Shown in pieces: positions 7,542 through 17,592 of a stretch of 64,000 bases of DNA. The notes below the pieces were generated by a model, which worked only from the letters and a program-made list of their open reading frames with translations, was not told the DNA's origin and made no database searches. Source of the DNA: Polaromonas sp. GTDB lineage: Bacteria; Pseudomonadota; Gammaproteobacteria; Burkholderiales; Burkholderiaceae_C. The stretch is from assembly GCA_030654695.1 (NCBI GenBank), contig JAURWY010000011.1, forward strand, positions 124,001-188,000. Direction: 5' to 3'. The number at the start of each line of letters is the position of its first letter. Within the stretch, counting starts at the first letter, position 1. The position numbers and the translations under genes are program-made.

Positions 7542-8408
7542 TTAAACCCGCCAAATACAAGCGGCCATGCGGCCCGTAGTCTGCCCGCCTCCCGCATCAC
7601 GGCGGTGGGAAAAATACCTCGAAGGTCGGCTCACCGTGCACCAATCGGCACTGCCGTCGTTGCCGAAAATCTGAGTGATGCCCAATGCTCGCAATCTGAG
7701 CCGCGCCAAGCCCGGCAAATCGGCCCAAAATTTGACTGGGTGGGACTGACCTGGTACCGGCACGAAAAACGCACCCGCGGCAGGATGCCCAACTTCAAAT
7801 GCAGCCTTCACCTCGGCGCCAACCTCAAAGGCAGTTGGCCCAATGCAGGGGCCCAACCAAGCGATGGTTCGCTTCGCCACAGAGGCACAATCGGCGCCGA
7901 CCAACGCGGTAAACCGTCTGAAGGTGGCCTCCAAAACGCCATCAAAAGCGTTCTGCGCTGCATCATGATTGGAATCCCGTTGGGCTGACGTAGCGGGCCC
8001 CGCCAAACCACGCCAACCCGCATGCGCAGCGGCCACAACAGGTTGGTCCAGATGCGCAAATAAAACCGGCAAGCAGTCAGCGACCATGATTAAGCAAGCG
8101 ATGCCTCGCTGGCTTGTCAGGCACGCATCTGCTATTTGACCATCTCCGCAGCTTTGGCTGAGTTCAAGTACGCCCGTGCCGTGTACCTGCTGCAAAAACA
8201 CTGGCTGACAAGCGATAGCGCGCTGCAAGATCAGTCGGTTGGCAGCAACCGCAGCCGCGACATCCCCCACGTGATCACCCAGATTCAAGGTGCCGAAGGG
8301 CGACAGCGAAACACCGCCCTGACGGGTGGTAAATACCGCGCGAACAGACGCTGGCGCAGGCCATTGTGGAATAAACCAGTCTGGCGGCAAGTTCGGAATC
8401 AACGGCAT
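7542..8408 (-). CDS. pgeF: Laccase-domain purine nucleoside phosphorylase/polyphenol oxidase YfiH
   Basis: 288 residues of the YfiH/LACC1 family, also called PgeF. The copper/zinc-site motifs are present: His in QQVHGT, Cys in VADCLPVL, His in AAAHAGWRGL, with LGPCIGP and the C-terminal TVSRPSRYFSHRRD. Members act as multifunctional purine nucleoside phosphorylases/adenosine deaminases and as peptidoglycan editing factors. The ATG at 8408 was preferred over the TTG at 8426. On the same strand as maiA, whose stop is 29 bases before this ATG, so the two are probably co-transcribed. A short extra segment (residues about 150-165, SAQRDSNHDAAQNAF) sits after the HAGWRG motif. Confidence 0.9.
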   Translation of the reverse strand: MPLIPNLPPDWFIPQWPAPASVRAVFTTRQGGVSLSPFGTLNLGDHVGDVAAAVAANRLILQRAIACQPVFLQQVHGTGVLELSQSCGDGQIADACLTSQRGIACLIMVADCLPVLFAHLDQPVVAAAHAGWRGLAGPATSAQRDSNHDAAQNAFDGVLEATFRRFTALVGADCASVAKRTIAWLGPCIGPTAFEVGAEVKAAFEVGHPAAGAFFVPVPGQSHPVKFWADLPGLARLRLRALGITQIFGNDGSADWCTVSRPSRYFSHRRDAGGGQTTGRMAACIWRV

Positions 8409-8437
8409 CGGCCAACCATCACCCAACGCGGCTGACC

Positions 8438-9073
8438 TTATTCGCTGTCCGGGCAGGCCGAGGGTTCTGCGAGTTTGAATGCCGGCAGTGCTATGCAGGC
8501 CTCGTAAGCGCGCATGGTGCGCGGCAGACCCTCAAAGCTGACGTCAAAACGGCTGGCATTGAAAATTTGCGGCACCAAGCAACAGTCAGCCAAACTCGGG
8601 GTGTCGCCATAGCAGTAAGTCGCCTCTGGCAACTGCGCTAACTGGCGTTCGAAAGCTTCGAGACCCTCACGGCACCAATGCCGATACCAAGCATTTTTGG
8701 CTTCGTCATCGACCTTCAGTTCACGCACCAAGTACTTCAGCACGCGCAGGTTGTTGAGCGGATGAATGTCGCAGGCGATCGACTGTGCCAGCGCCCGCAC
8801 CTTCGCACGGCCCAAGGCATCCGCCGGCAACAAGGGCGGCTCAGGGTGCGTTTCGTCGAGGTATTCGATGATGGCCATCGACTGCGACAAGCGCTCGTTG
8901 TCGGTTTCCAGGAGGGGCACCAGTGTGTCGGCTGACAGATCGACATACGGCGGCTTTTTATGGTCGCCGCGTGCAATGTGCACCGACACATAGTCATAGC
9001 CCAGTCCTTTGAGATTCAGGGCAATACGAACTCTGTAAGAGGCCGAAGAACGGAAGTAGTTATGCAGTTTCAT
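8438..9073 (-). CDS. maiA: Maleylacetoacetate isomerase (zeta-class glutathione S-transferase)
   Basis: 211-residue zeta-class GST. The N-terminal motif RSSASYRVRIAL matches the SSxSxRVRI active-site loop that binds glutathione. The expected thioredoxin-like half (LVPLLETDNERLSQSMAIIEYLDE) and helical half (GDTPSLADCCLVPQIFNA) follow. The enzyme isomerises maleylacetoacetate to fumarylacetoacetate in tyrosine/homogentisate breakdown, or maleylpyruvate in gentisate breakdown; no other gene of those routes is nearby. The start MKLHNYF at 9073 was chosen over an in-frame ATG 18 bases upstream because the family begins with it. It lies 24 bases after dnaB. Confidence 0.9.
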   Translation of the reverse strand: MKLHNYFRSSASYRVRIALNLKGLGYDYVSVHIARGDHKKPPYVDLSADTLVPLLETDNERLSQSMAIIEYLDETHPEPPLLPADALGRAKVRALAQSIACDIHPLNNLRVLKYLVRELKVDDEAKNAWYRHWCREGLEAFERQLAQLPEATYCYGDTPSLADCCLVPQIFNASRFDVSFEGLPRTMRAYEACIALPAFKLAEPSACPDSE

Positions 9074-9097
9074 ACCGAAAGCATAACGCAAGGAAAG

Positions 9098-10516
9098 TCA
9101 ATAATCACCGCCGCTGCTACTGCCGCCCGCCAGACTTTCAAACTTGGTGATGCGGCTGATGAAGGCCAGTTTCACCGTGCCAGTCGGCCCGTTTCGCTGC
9201 TTGCTGATGATGACCTCGGCAACACCCGGCTCCTTGCAGGCTTCCTTGGTGTAGTACTCATCGCGGTAGATGAACATGATCACATCGGCATCTTGTTCGA
9301 TGGCGCCGGACTCACGCAGATCGCTCATCATCGGGCGCTTGTCCGTGCGTGACTCGACACCGCGACTGAGCTGCGACAAGGCAATCACAGGGCACTGCAA
9401 TTCCTTGGCCAGCATTTTCAGGCCCCGGGAAATTTCACCGACAGCCGTCGCGCGATTTTCGTCATTCATGCTCGTTGAGACACTCATCAGCTGCAAGTAG
9501 TCCACCACGATCAAACCGAGCTTGCCGCACTGGCGCGCGAGGCGTCGCGCATTGGCGCGCAACTCACTCACCGTCAGACCCGGCGTTTCGTCAATGTGCA
9601 ATGAGATATTCCGCAGCTTTTCAATCGATTCCGTCAGCCGCGGCCATTCTTCGTCGGTCAACTTGCCCGTGCGCAGATGCCCCTGGTCAATGCGGCCAAT
9701 GGAACCAACGATACGCACGGCCAGTTGTGAGGCGCCCATCTCCATCGAGAAGACCGCCACCGGCAAACCTTCGTTGAGCGCAACGTGTTCGGCGATGTTG
9801 ATGGCCAGAGCCGTTTTGCCCATCGAAGGACGTGCCGCCAGAATGATCAGATCACCCGCCTGAAAACCGGAGGTTTGCCGGTCTAAGTCGTAAAAACCTG
9901 TCGGCACGCCAGTGATGTCGTTCGGGTTTTCCGACATCTCAGTGACGCGGTCCAGCAGTTCGACCACCAGCGTGTCCATGCTGTGAAAGCCCTGCTTCAT
10001 GCGCGAGCCTTGCTCACCGATCTTGAAGATCTTCTGCTCTGCTTCGTCCAGAATCGTGGCGACAGGCTTGCCCTGCGGGTTGAAGGCGTTGGTGGCGATC
10101 TCGTCGCTGGCCTTGACCAGTTTGCGCAGGATGGAACGCTCACGCACGATCTCGGCGTAGCGCCGCACATTGGCCGCGCTCGGCACGTACTGGGCCAGTG
10201 AATTGAGGTAGCCCAAGCCGCCAACGTCATCGGCCTTGCCCAGGCTCTGCAGGTGCTCAAACACCGTGATCACATCGGCCGGCTTGCTGGCGTTGATCAA
10301 CGCGCCGACCGAGGCGTAAATGAGCTTGTGTTCGTAGCGGTAAAAGTCTTCGTCAACCAACAGGTCGCCGACGCGGTCCCAAGCGCTGTTGTCAAGCAGC
10401 AAACCGCCGAGCACGCTGGACTCGCCTTCGATGGAGTGCGGAGGAATGCGGAGCTGGGCTATTTGCCGGTCGGTGCTGTAGCCAGCGTCATCAAGGGTGG
10501 AGAGTACGGCAGACAT
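9098..10516 (-). CDS. dnaB: Replicative DNA helicase DnaB
   Basis: 472-residue hexameric 5'-3' helicase of the replication fork. The N-terminal domain opens with the conserved IPPHSIEGESSVLGGLLLD. The RecA-like domain has Walker A ARPSMGKTALA and Walker B LIVVDYLQLM. The family motif SQLSRGVESR and the C-terminal YRDEYY are present. It follows the rplI terminator, so it is probably read from its own promoter in the 204-base gap, as in other Burkholderiales where dnaB lies downstream of the rpsF operon. Confidence 0.97.
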   Translation of the reverse strand: MSAVLSTLDDAGYSTDRQIAQLRIPPHSIEGESSVLGGLLLDNSAWDRVGDLLVDEDFYRYEHKLIYASVGALINASKPADVITVFEHLQSLGKADDVGGLGYLNSLAQYVPSAANVRRYAEIVRERSILRKLVKASDEIATNAFNPQGKPVATILDEAEQKIFKIGEQGSRMKQGFHSMDTLVVELLDRVTEMSENPNDITGVPTGFYDLDRQTSGFQAGDLIILAARPSMGKTALAINIAEHVALNEGLPVAVFSMEMGASQLAVRIVGSIGRIDQGHLRTGKLTDEEWPRLTESIEKLRNISLHIDETPGLTVSELRANARRLARQCGKLGLIVVDYLQLMSVSTSMNDENRATAVGEISRGLKMLAKELQCPVIALSQLSRGVESRTDKRPMMSDLRESGAIEQDADVIMFIYRDEYYTKEACKEPGVAEVIISKQRNGPTGTVKLAFISRITKFESLAGGSSSGGDY

Positions 10517-10663
10517 GGGTTTCCTGTAAACACGACCATGTTAAAGCCAGAGTCGTTAAATGCATTGGGATAAACCTGTGCATAACAGGTGCACCTGATG
10601 TGAATAGAGCGTGGAAATACGGTGGAAATCGAATTGCCGCACCGCCCTTCTGTTCAGCCAAAG

Positions 10664-10691
10664 AAAAAGCCGCCCCGAGGAGCGGCTTTTT
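10664..10691 (-). terminator. Rho-independent terminator after rplI
   Basis: Hairpin of GCCGC with GCGGC flanked by AAAAA and TTTTT, 30 bases past the rplI stop on the minus strand. It separates the ribosomal-protein operon from dnaB. Confidence 0.8.
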
Positions 10692-10720
10692 CGAGGGAGC
10701 CAGAGCTCTCTAAATCGCTG

Positions 10721-11173
10721 TTATGCGGATTCGCCGTACACCGTCACGGTGACGTCAACTACCACATCAGTGTGCAGTGCAACGCTGACCGGATGATCAC
10801 CAACGACCTTCAAAGGACCGTTAGGCATGCGGATCTGAGCCTTCAAGACAGCGAAGCCTTGCTTGGTCAGTTCCGTAGCGATGTCAGCATTCGTGACCGA
10901 ACCGAATAGACGGCCGTCAACGCCAGCCTTCTGTGTCAGCTTGATCACCGTGCCACCGAGCTTGGCACCCTGGGCTTGGCATTCAGCCAATTTAGAAGCG
11001 GCGACTTTTTCAAGATCAGCGCGCTTAACTTCGAATTCCTTGATCGCTAAAGCGGTAGCGCGACGTGCGCGGCCCGATGGGATCAGAAAATTGCGTGCGT
11101 AGCCGTCTTTAACTTTGACGACGTCACCCAGATTGCCCAGGTTGACAACTTTATCGAGCAGAATAATTTGCAT
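10721..11173 (-). CDS. rplI: 50S ribosomal protein L9
   Basis: 150 residues, the normal length of L9. The N-terminus [30 protein letters not shown] is the classic L9 signature with the GYARNFLIP motif, then the long connecting helix and the C-terminal rRNA-binding domain. Binds 23S rRNA near the L1 stalk. Last gene of rpsF-priB-rpsR-rplI; 11 bases after rpsR. Confidence 0.98.
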   Translation of the reverse strand: MQIILLDKVVNLGNLGDVVKVKDGYARNFLIPSGRARRATALAIKEFEVKRADLEKVAASKLAECQAQGAKLGGTVIKLTQKAGVDGRLFGSVTNADIATELTKQGFAVLKAQIRMPNGPLKVVGDHPVSVALHTDVVVDVTVTVYGESA

Positions 11174-11184
11174 GCTTGTGCTCC

Positions 11185-11469
11185 TTACAGGCTACGGTGT
11201 TGGTCGCTGTAAGGCAGCATCGCGAGGAAGCGAGCGCGCTTGACGGCGGTATTGATTTGGCGTTGGAAAATCGCGCGCGTGCCGGTCAGGCGGGCGGGGA
11301 TGATTTTTCCGTTTTCGGCAACGAAGTCACGCAGGGTGTCGATGTCTTTGTAGTCAATCTCTTCCACGCCAGCAGCGGTGAAGCGGCAAAAGCGCTTGCG
11401 CTTGAACAGCAGAGATTGTGTGTTGCGCTTAGGGCGCTTGTCTTTGTTAAAACGTTTTGGTCCGGGCAT
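11185..11469 (-). CDS. rpsR: 30S ribosomal protein S18
   Basis: 94 residues. The conserved S18 core is complete: [22 protein letters not shown] and ITGTRA-like [12 protein letters not shown], ending [15 protein letters not shown]. The N-terminus is a lysine/arginine-rich extension. Pairs with S6 on the 30S platform, and its gene sits in the same operon. Starts 10 bases after priB. Confidence 0.98.
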   Translation of the reverse strand: MPGPKRFNKDKRPKRNTQSLLFKRKRFCRFTAAGVEEIDYKDIDTLRDFVAENGKIIPARLTGTRAIFQRQINTAVKRARFLAMLPYSDQHRSL

Positions 11470-11479
11470 GAAGGACTCC

Positions 11480-11767
11480 TTAAATAGGGTTCAATTCTTG
11501 AATATGAAAAATGACGCTTTTGTTGGTGCGTGCACTGATGAGAAATCCGCGAAACCTGAAGACTTTTCCCAAGGGAAGCTGAGCTGTTTGTTCAGCCATC
11601 TTTCCAAAGGCAACCGCCTTGATGCTTAATTTGACTTGCCGGGTACTGCCTGCCTCTTCAACTTCGGACTCGTGATCGAGAACAAAATTAGCAGCGGGGA
11701 GTCCAGCTGGCGTGTAGCGCAGAGGACTGACCTCCACAATACTCGCCGTCAGATCAACATGGTTCAC
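11480..11767 (-). CDS. priB: Primosomal replication protein N (PriB)
   Basis: 95-residue single OB-fold protein of the PriB family. It stabilises PriA on forked DNA during replication restart. Recognisable by [19 protein letters not shown], followed by [16 protein letters not shown] and the [18 protein letters not shown] strand. Placement between rpsF and rpsR is the standard location of priB in beta- and gammaproteobacteria and is decisive for distinguishing it from SSB. Preceded by 62 bases after rpsF. Confidence 0.95.
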   Translation of the reverse strand: MNHVDLTASIVEVSPLRYTPAGLPAANFVLDHESEVEEAGSTRQVKLSIKAVAFGKMAEQTAQLPLGKVFRFRGFLISARTNKSVIFHIQELNPI

Positions 11768-11829
11768 TCAAATCATCAAATCAGTAAGGCTACATTCAAT
11801 CGCGTACAGCGCAGGTTTTTAGCGGCTGA

Positions 11830-12195
11830 TTAAGCTGAGTATTCCTGTTGCTGGGCTTTACGGGCTTCTTCTCTCTCGACGTTGCGCATCATGAGGGATG
11901 GGCCGGTTTCAGCCTTTTTCTTGACCACAGTCATGTGACGCAGCACAGCATCATTGAACTTGAACGCGTGTTCAATTTCGTCCATGACAGCTTGCGTGGC
12001 TTCAATGTTGATGCACAGGTAGTGGGCTTTGGCCAGCTTCTGGATCAGGTAAGCCAGTTGACGGCGACCCCAATCTTCGACGCGGTGCACTTTGCCACCG
12101 CCAGCGGTGATCATGGTTTTGTAGCGTTCCAGCATGGCCGGGACCTGCTCGCTTTGATCCGGGTGGATCAGCAAGATGATTTCGTAATGACGCAT
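11830..12195 (-). CDS. rpsF: 30S ribosomal protein S6
   Basis: 121 residues, starting [19 protein letters not shown], the S6 signature. It continues with [20 protein letters not shown] and ends in a variable acidic/glutamine tail. S6 binds S18 in the central domain of the 30S subunit. First gene of the rpsF-priB-rpsR-rplI operon. Its promoter probably lies in the 68 bases between the symporter stop and this start, though read-through from the symporter is possible. Confidence 0.98.
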   Translation of the reverse strand: MRHYEIILLIHPDQSEQVPAMLERYKTMITAGGGKVHRVEDWGRRQLAYLIQKLAKAHYLCINIEATQAVMDEIEHAFKFNDAVLRHMTVVKKKAETGPSLMMRNVEREEARKAQQQEYSA

Positions 12196-12263
12196 AAACT
12201 CTCCTTTTGGTTGATGAAAGCTGCCCCAGCGTCGTTAAGGGTGCAGCAAGGCGAAGCCCATGA

Positions 12264-14408
12264 TTATAGCCCGCCAATTCCACCCGGGCGGTTTTTAGAA
12301 ACTGTCAGGCTCGGATAACGCACATAGTCCACCAATTCCTGCACGGAGGGGTCGGGCCGCTTTGTGAGCAAACTGACCGCAATAATCACGGCAAAACCCA
12401 CTGGCACACCAAAGACGCCGGCCGAGATCGGTTGAATCCCCCACCAAAGCTCGATGGGCCGGGTGACGTCAAACAGGCTGCGCATCCAGGGCTGGGTCAG
12501 CACCATGTAATACAGCGTCGTACCGAGACCCGCCACGATACCCAAAGAGGCGCCGAGGCCGGTCGCCCGCTTCCAGAAGATGCCCAAGGTCAAGGCCGGA
12601 AAGAAAGCTGCAGCCGCAAACGAAAATGCCGCAGACACTAAAAACAAAATGTCTGCCGGCTTGTGAGAGGCCACATAAGCAGCGCCCAAGGCCACCACCA
12701 GCAACATCACTTTGGACAAGGTCACCCGACGCGCTGTCGATGCGTTCGGGTCAATCATCTTGTAATAAACGTCATGACTGAGCGAGCTGGCGATGGTCAA
12801 CAACAGGCCGTCTGCGGTTGACAAGGCTGCAGCCAAACCGCCAGCTGCCACCAATCCCGAAACGACATACGGCAGGCCACCAATAGCCGGTGCAGCCAGC
12901 ATGATGATGTCGCCGCCAATGGACATTTCATTGAGCTGCAAGATGCCATCTTTGTTGATGTCGACCACCGACAGCAAGCTTGGATCGACTTTGTTCCACG
13001 CGGTGATCCAATCGGGTAGCTGATTGAAGGGCGTGCCCACCACCAAAGTGAAAACCTCGTACTTCACCAGCACCGCCAAGGCGGGCGCTGTGATGTAAAG
13101 CAACACAATGAACAACAACGACCAAGCGACCGATTGCCGAGCCTCCTTGACGCTCGGCACGGTGTAGTAACGGATCAAGATGTGCGGCAACGCAGCAGTG
13201 CCCACCATCAGACAAAAAACCAGTGCTAAAAAATTTCGCCGCGACACGTCAAACTCTTCGCGCGCTTTGGCGTCGCCGGCCGGATCGCCGACAAATTGCT
13301 GCGCGTGCGGCGGCATGCCGTTGAGTGGGCGCGACTTGGCATCCGCTTCAGTCTTTTCTATCCTCCAAACTTTGAGTGCTGCATCAGTCGATTTTGGCAA
13401 GTTGGAAAGCGCCCGATCGGCCGCATAAATCGAGGCCAGAGGCGCATCTGTCGCCTTCAACTCTGCCAACAGCTTGGTGGCGCGCGCTCGGTCTGCCAGC
13501 AAGGCAGCGTGCGGATCGAGCAGTTTGGCCGCCAGTTCAGACGCGCGCTGCTTGAATATTTGCTGTACTTCCAACTCTTTCGAATCAAGGCTCAGCTCTT
13601 TTTCGCGGGCAGTGACTTTTTCCAACTGATAGCCATAAATCGCCTGCGGCACAGGCACGCCCGTCTGTTTCACCGACAACCAGACTACCGGCAACAGATA
13701 AGCCACGATCAGCACCAAGTATTGAGTCACTTGGGTCCAGGTGACAGCGCGCATGCCCCCCAAAAATGAACACAATAAAATCCCGCCCAAGCCGAGAAAA
13801 ATGCCCAATTCAAAGGCTACGCCAGTCAGCCGCGCGGTGATGATGCCAACACCGTAGATCTGCGCGACCACGTAGGTGAAGGAGCAAAAGATGGCCGCCA
13901 TCACGCCCAGCAATCGCGGCATGTTGCCGCCGTAGCGTTCGCCCAAAAAATCGGGGATGGTGAAGTGCCCGAATTTACGCAGATAGGGCGCCAGCAAGAA
14001 GGCCACCAAACAATAGCCTCCCGTCCAGCCCATGATGAAAGCCAGCCCGCTGTAGCCCGTCAGGTAAAGCGTTCCGGCCAAGCCAATGAAAGAGGCTGCC
14101 GACATCCAGTCAGCGCCGGTGGCCATGCCGTTGTAAACCGCCGGCACACGGCGGCCAGCGACGTAATACTCAGCGGCATCGGTGGTGCGGCACATGATGC
14201 CGATACCGGCATAAAGGCCGACCGTGGCGAGCAAAAAAATCAAGCCAATCCACTGCCGTGACAAGCCCAACTGCTCCAACGCGGCCAGCGCCAGCAAAAA
14301 GGCGAGAAAGCCAGCCGCGTACCACTTGTACACGTAGTTCAGCGCCGACTTGAATTCAGCCTTTGTTTGCGCGCTCTGTGGAACATCTGAATCAGCCTTG
14401 GACGGCAT
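12264..14408 (-). CDS. Large sodium:solute symporter (VC_2705/ActP-like subfamily) with an EF-hand-like loop
   Basis: 714-residue inner-membrane symporter of the SSS family, longer than the usual 550-600. The family core is clear: AAEYYVAGRRVPAVYNGMATGADWMSAASFIG, FTIPDFLGERYGG, and GLAAALSTADGLLLTIASSLSHD. Two features stand out. A hydrophilic, charged, coiled-coil-prone insert covers residues about 255-390. A calcium-binding EF-hand-like loop, DINKDGILQLNE, is at residues 483-494. This size class resembles the VC_2705 subfamily, often accompanied by a small DUF4212 subunit gene; none is seen beside it here. Substrate is probably a carboxylate such as acetate. Co-directional with the TPR gene 12 bases upstream. 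Confidence 0.88.
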   Translation of the reverse strand: MPSKADSDVPQSAQTKAEFKSALNYVYKWYAAGFLAFLLALAALEQLGLSRQWIGLIFLLATVGLYAGIGIMCRTTDAAEYYVAGRRVPAVYNGMATGADWMSAASFIGLAGTLYLTGYSGLAFIMGWTGGYCLVAFLLAPYLRKFGHFTIPDFLGERYGGNMPRLLGVMAAIFCSFTYVVAQIYGVGIITARLTGVAFELGIFLGLGGILLCSFLGGMRAVTWTQVTQYLVLIVAYLLPVVWLSVKQTGVPVPQAIYGYQLEKVTAREKELSLDSKELEVQQIFKQRASELAAKLLDPHAALLADRARATKLLAELKATDAPLASIYAADRALSNLPKSTDAALKVWRIEKTEADAKSRPLNGMPPHAQQFVGDPAGDAKAREEFDVSRRNFLALVFCLMVGTAALPHILIRYYTVPSVKEARQSVAWSLLFIVLLYITAPALAVLVKYEVFTLVVGTPFNQLPDWITAWNKVDPSLLSVVDINKDGILQLNEMSIGGDIIMLAAPAIGGLPYVVSGLVAAGGLAAALSTADGLLLTIASSLSHDVYYKMIDPNASTARRVTLSKVMLLVVALGAAYVASHKPADILFLVSAAFSFAAAAFFPALTLGIFWKRATGLGASLGIVAGLGTTLYYMVLTQPWMRSLFDVTRPIELWWGIQPISAGVFGVPVGFAVIIAVSLLTKRPDPSVQELVDYVRYPSLTVSKNRPGGIGGL

Positions 14409-14420
14409 GCGGGGCCTCGC

Positions 14421-14981
14421 TTATTTCAAACCGATCTCGCTGGCCAGTCGGGTGGCTACTTGCGGCTCAAAGCTTCGCAATCGGCGAATCACCTCAAGCG
14501 CTTGTTCGGGTTGCGCGAGTTTCGCATGTGTTTTGGCTAATTGGTACCAACCGTGCGGACTCAAAGGCTGAAGACGGGTGGTGTGCTCGAGTGCTGTGAC
14601 GGCCTCGTCGAGTCGCGCTTCGCGCACCAGTAGCATTGCCAACCCGTACCAAGCCTCGTCCATCTCTGGATCAATGCTCAGCGCAGATCGAAAGGCCGGC
14701 TCAGACTCGGCGTGGCGTGCCGTACTTTCCAGCAGATACGCCAGTTGGTACCAACTCGGGGCATGGGCGGGATGATCAATCAGCAACTGCTGCAAACACT
14801 TGATGGCGGCGTTTTTCTGACCCAAGTCGGCCAGTACTTTGGCACGACGGACCCCAGCGTATAAATCGCTAGGCCTTAAGACCAATAGACGATTCAAAAC
14901 AGCCAAGGCCAGACGCGACCAGTCAGCGGACACCAAAGCCATGGCCAGCCCGCGCTGCATCCAGTAAGCGGCGGCAATCAT
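14421..14981 (-). CDS. Tetratricopeptide-repeat protein
   Basis: 186 residues built of about four to five TPR units. Signs are the recurrent pattern of W/Y-x-x-L-A/G-x-L (SWYQLAYLLE, AWYGLAMLLV, GWYQLAKTHA) with about 34-residue spacing and Ala/Pro at the turn positions. No signal peptide beyond a modestly hydrophobic N-terminus (MIAAAYWMQRGLAMAL). Such repeats mediate protein contacts. It lies between ppsA (23 bases upstream on the same strand) and the symporter gene (12 bases downstream) and may be co-transcribed with both. Specific partner unknown. Confidence 0.8.
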   Translation of the reverse strand: MIAAAYWMQRGLAMALVSADWSRLALAVLNRLLVLRPSDLYAGVRRAKVLADLGQKNAAIKCLQQLLIDHPAHAPSWYQLAYLLESTARHAESEPAFRSALSIDPEMDEAWYGLAMLLVREARLDEAVTALEHTTRLQPLSPHGWYQLAKTHAKLAQPEQALEVIRRLRSFEPQVATRLASEIGLK

Positions 14982-15003
14982 GGCAAAACAGTCCGGCGGC
15001 TGA

Positions 15004-17403
15004 TTAGCCGGCGAGCTTTTTCCAAGTGTCGATGACCGTGTCCGGGTTCAAGGACATCGAGCCAATGCCCTGCTCTTTCAACCACTGCGCAAAGTCAGGA
15101 TGATCGCTAGGGCCTTGACCGCAGATGCCGACGTACTTGCCTTGGCGCAAGCAGGCTTTGATGGCCAAGCTTAGCAAAGCTTTGACCGCCGGGTCACGCT
15201 CGTCGAAGTCTTTGGCCAGAATTTCAAGACCGGAATCACGATCTAGGCCCAGCGTCAGCTGCGTCAAGTCATTTGAACCGATTGAGAATCCGTCAAAGTA
15301 TTCAAGGAACTCATCGGCCAACACGGCGTTGCTCGGGACCTCGCACATCATGATGATGCGCAAGCCGTTTTCGCCACGTTTCAGCCCATGCTGACCCAAC
15401 AACTCGATGACGGCCTTAGCCTGACCGAGCGTACGCACGAAAGGCACCATGACCTCGACGTTGACCAGACCCATCTCGTTGCGCACGCGTTTGAAAGCCT
15501 CGCACTCCATGGCAAAAGCCCCGGCAAAGTCGGCGCTCAGGTAACGCGCAGCACCGCGGAAACCCAGCATGGGGTTCTCTTCCTCAGGCTCGTAACGCGA
15601 GCCACCAATCAGCTTGCGGTACTCGTTGGACTTGAAGTCTGACAGACGCACGATGACGGGTTTTGGCCAGAAAGCCGCGCCAATGGTGGCGATCCCTTCG
15701 GTCACTTTGTCAACGTAAAAAGCCCGTGGTGAGGCATGGCCACGGGCCACACTCTCAACTGCTTTTTTCAAGTCAGCATCGACATTCGGGTAGTCCAAAA
15801 TGGCTTTCGGGTGAACGCCAATGTTGTTGTTGATGATGAACTCCAGCCGCGCCAAGCCAACGCCGTGGTTCGGAATCTGGCAGAAGTCAAACGCCAGTTG
15901 CGGATTGCCAATGTTCATCGTGATCTTGACGTCAATCGGCGGCATTTCACCGCGGATGACTTCAGTCACCTCGGTCTCCAGCAGGCCGTCATAAATATTG
16001 CCGGTGTCTCCTTCAGCGCAGCTCACGGTCACCAGCATGCCGTCTTTCAGCAGCTCGGTCGCGTCACCGCAGCCGACCACCGCTGGAATACCCAACTCAC
16101 GCGCAATGATGGCCGCGTGGCAAGTCCGGCCACCGCGGTTGGTGACGATGGCAGAAGCGCGCTTCATCACCGGCTCCCAGTTCGGGTCGGTCATGTCGGT
16201 GACCAGCACGTCGCCGGCCTGGACTTGGTCCATCTCGCTGATGTGGCGCACGATGCGCACTGGGCCAGTGCCGATCTTTTGGCCAATCGCACGGCCTTCT
16301 GTCAGCACGGTGCCGGTGGCTTTGAGTTTGTAGCGCTGCTCGGGCTTGCCCTTGGACTGGCTTTTGACGGTTTCTGGACGGGCCTGCAAAATGTAAATTT
16401 CGCCGTCGGTGCCGTCTTTGCCCCACTCCACATCCATGGCGCGGCCGTAATGGTCTTCAATGATCAAGGCGTAGCGAGCGAGCTGCTCAACATCAGCATC
16501 TGTCAGCGAGAAACGGTTGCGCAACTCGACCGGCACATCGGTCGTTTTGACCAACTGGCCAGTGGCTTTTTTCTCGTCAGCGCTGGTAAATTCCATCTGC
16601 AACAGTTTGGAGCCCAGATTGCGGCGGATCACCGCGCGGTTGCCGGCCCGCAGCATCGGCTTGTGGACATAGAACTCGTCTGGATTGACGGCGCCCTGCA
16701 CCACGGTTTCACCCAAGCCGTAGCTGGAGGTGATGAAAACCACGTCTTCAAAACCGCTTTCGGTGTCGATGGTGAACATCACGCCGGCAGCGCCCAAGTC
16801 GCTGCGCACCATGCGTTGAACGCCGGCCGACAATGCGACATCGGCGTGTGCAAAACCTTTGTGAACTCGGTAGCTGATGGCCCGGTCGTTGTACAAGGAG
16901 CCAAAGACTTCCTTCATCTTGTGCAGCACGTCCTCAATGCCAACCACGTTCAAAAAGGTTTCTTGCTGACCGGCAAAAGAAGCGTCTGGCAAATCTTCGG
17001 CGGTGGCCGAAGAACGCACGGCAAAGCTGGCTTGTGGGTTGCCAGCGCTCAAAGCGGCAAAGCTGTCGCGAATAGCGGCTTCAAAGTCAGCCGGGAAAGG
17101 TTGAGCTTCTACCAGTGCGCGAATCTGCGCGCCGGCTGCGGCCAGTGCCCGCACGTCTTCGGTGTCGAGCTTGTCGAGCACGCCGTTGATCTTTTTGTCC
17201 AGCCCGGCATGTGCCAAAAAAACGCGGAAAGCGTGTGCGGTGGTGGCAAAACCGGTCGGCACGCGCACGCCGTTGGGGCCGGTTGGCAGTTGGGAAATCA
17301 TCTCGCCAAGGCTGGCGTTCTTGCCGCCGACCGAGTCGACGTCGGTCATCCTCAGGTTTTCGAAAGGTACGACCAGGGCGGTCGCCTCAAACAAGTTAGA
17401 CAT
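15004..17403 (-). CDS. ppsA: Phosphoenolpyruvate synthase
   Basis: 799 residues. Converts pyruvate and ATP to PEP, AMP and phosphate for gluconeogenesis. The N-terminal ATP-binding domain has [14 protein letters not shown] and [22 protein letters not shown]. The swivelling domain carries the phospho-His429 in [18 protein letters not shown]. The preceding Thr427 is the expected target of the PpsR kinase/phosphotransferase. The C-terminal PEP/pyruvate domain ends [17 protein letters not shown] with the active-site Cys. The frame stays open far upstream, but the start is MSNLFEA at 17403: this matches the family and has CGGAG-like bases before it, and the extension would run across the divergent ppsR gene. 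Confidence 0.96.
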   Translation of the reverse strand: MSNLFEATALVVPFENLRMTDVDSVGGKNASLGEMISQLPTGPNGVRVPTGFATTAHAFRVFLAHAGLDKKINGVLDKLDTEDVRALAAAGAQIRALVEAQPFPADFEAAIRDSFAALSAGNPQASFAVRSSATAEDLPDASFAGQQETFLNVVGIEDVLHKMKEVFGSLYNDRAISYRVHKGFAHADVALSAGVQRMVRSDLGAAGVMFTIDTESGFEDVVFITSSYGLGETVVQGAVNPDEFYVHKPMLRAGNRAVIRRNLGSKLLQMEFTSADEKKATGQLVKTTDVPVELRNRFSLTDADVEQLARYALIIEDHYGRAMDVEWGKDGTDGEIYILQARPETVKSQSKGKPEQRYKLKATGTVLTEGRAIGQKIGTGPVRIVRHISEMDQVQAGDVLVTDMTDPNWEPVMKRASAIVTNRGGRTCHAAIIARELGIPAVVGCGDATELLKDGMLVTVSCAEGDTGNIYDGLLETEVTEVIRGEMPPIDVKITMNIGNPQLAFDFCQIPNHGVGLARLEFIINNNIGVHPKAILDYPNVDADLKKAVESVARGHASPRAFYVDKVTEGIATIGAAFWPKPVIVRLSDFKSNEYRKLIGGSRYEPEEENPMLGFRGAARYLSADFAGAFAMECEAFKRVRNEMGLVNVEVMVPFVRTLGQAKAVIELLGQHGLKRGENGLRIIMMCEVPSNAVLADEFLEYFDGFSIGSNDLTQLTLGLDRDSGLEILAKDFDERDPAVKALLSLAIKACLRQGKYVGICGQGPSDHPDFAQWLKEQGIGSMSLNPDTVIDTWKKLAG

Positions 17404-17592
17404 AGAAATACTCCGGGAGGTTTTAAAAACGTGAAAGTCACCATGGGCGGCAGCCAACCTTGTTGTTGTTTGAAGGGGTTGTGGCGGAACATGGCGACAG
17501 AATCTGGATAATTGGAGTCGATTGTAGAGGCCCGCTAAATATTCAGCGCCTCGGCAGTCTGTGTCCCTGAAATCACACCAGAAGAACAACCT

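Noticed and set aside
10575..10600. Inverted repeat GTGCA-N7-TGCAC before dnaB
   Set aside because: Five-base arms are expected by chance in this length of sequence, and no known dnaB-control site matches it.
15736..17511. 591-codon open frame on the plus strand, opposite ppsA
   Set aside because: It is a long antisense shadow of a clear phosphoenolpyruvate synthase gene. Its product is rich in His, Val and Gln and matches nothing, and the minus-strand frame has all ppsA motifs.
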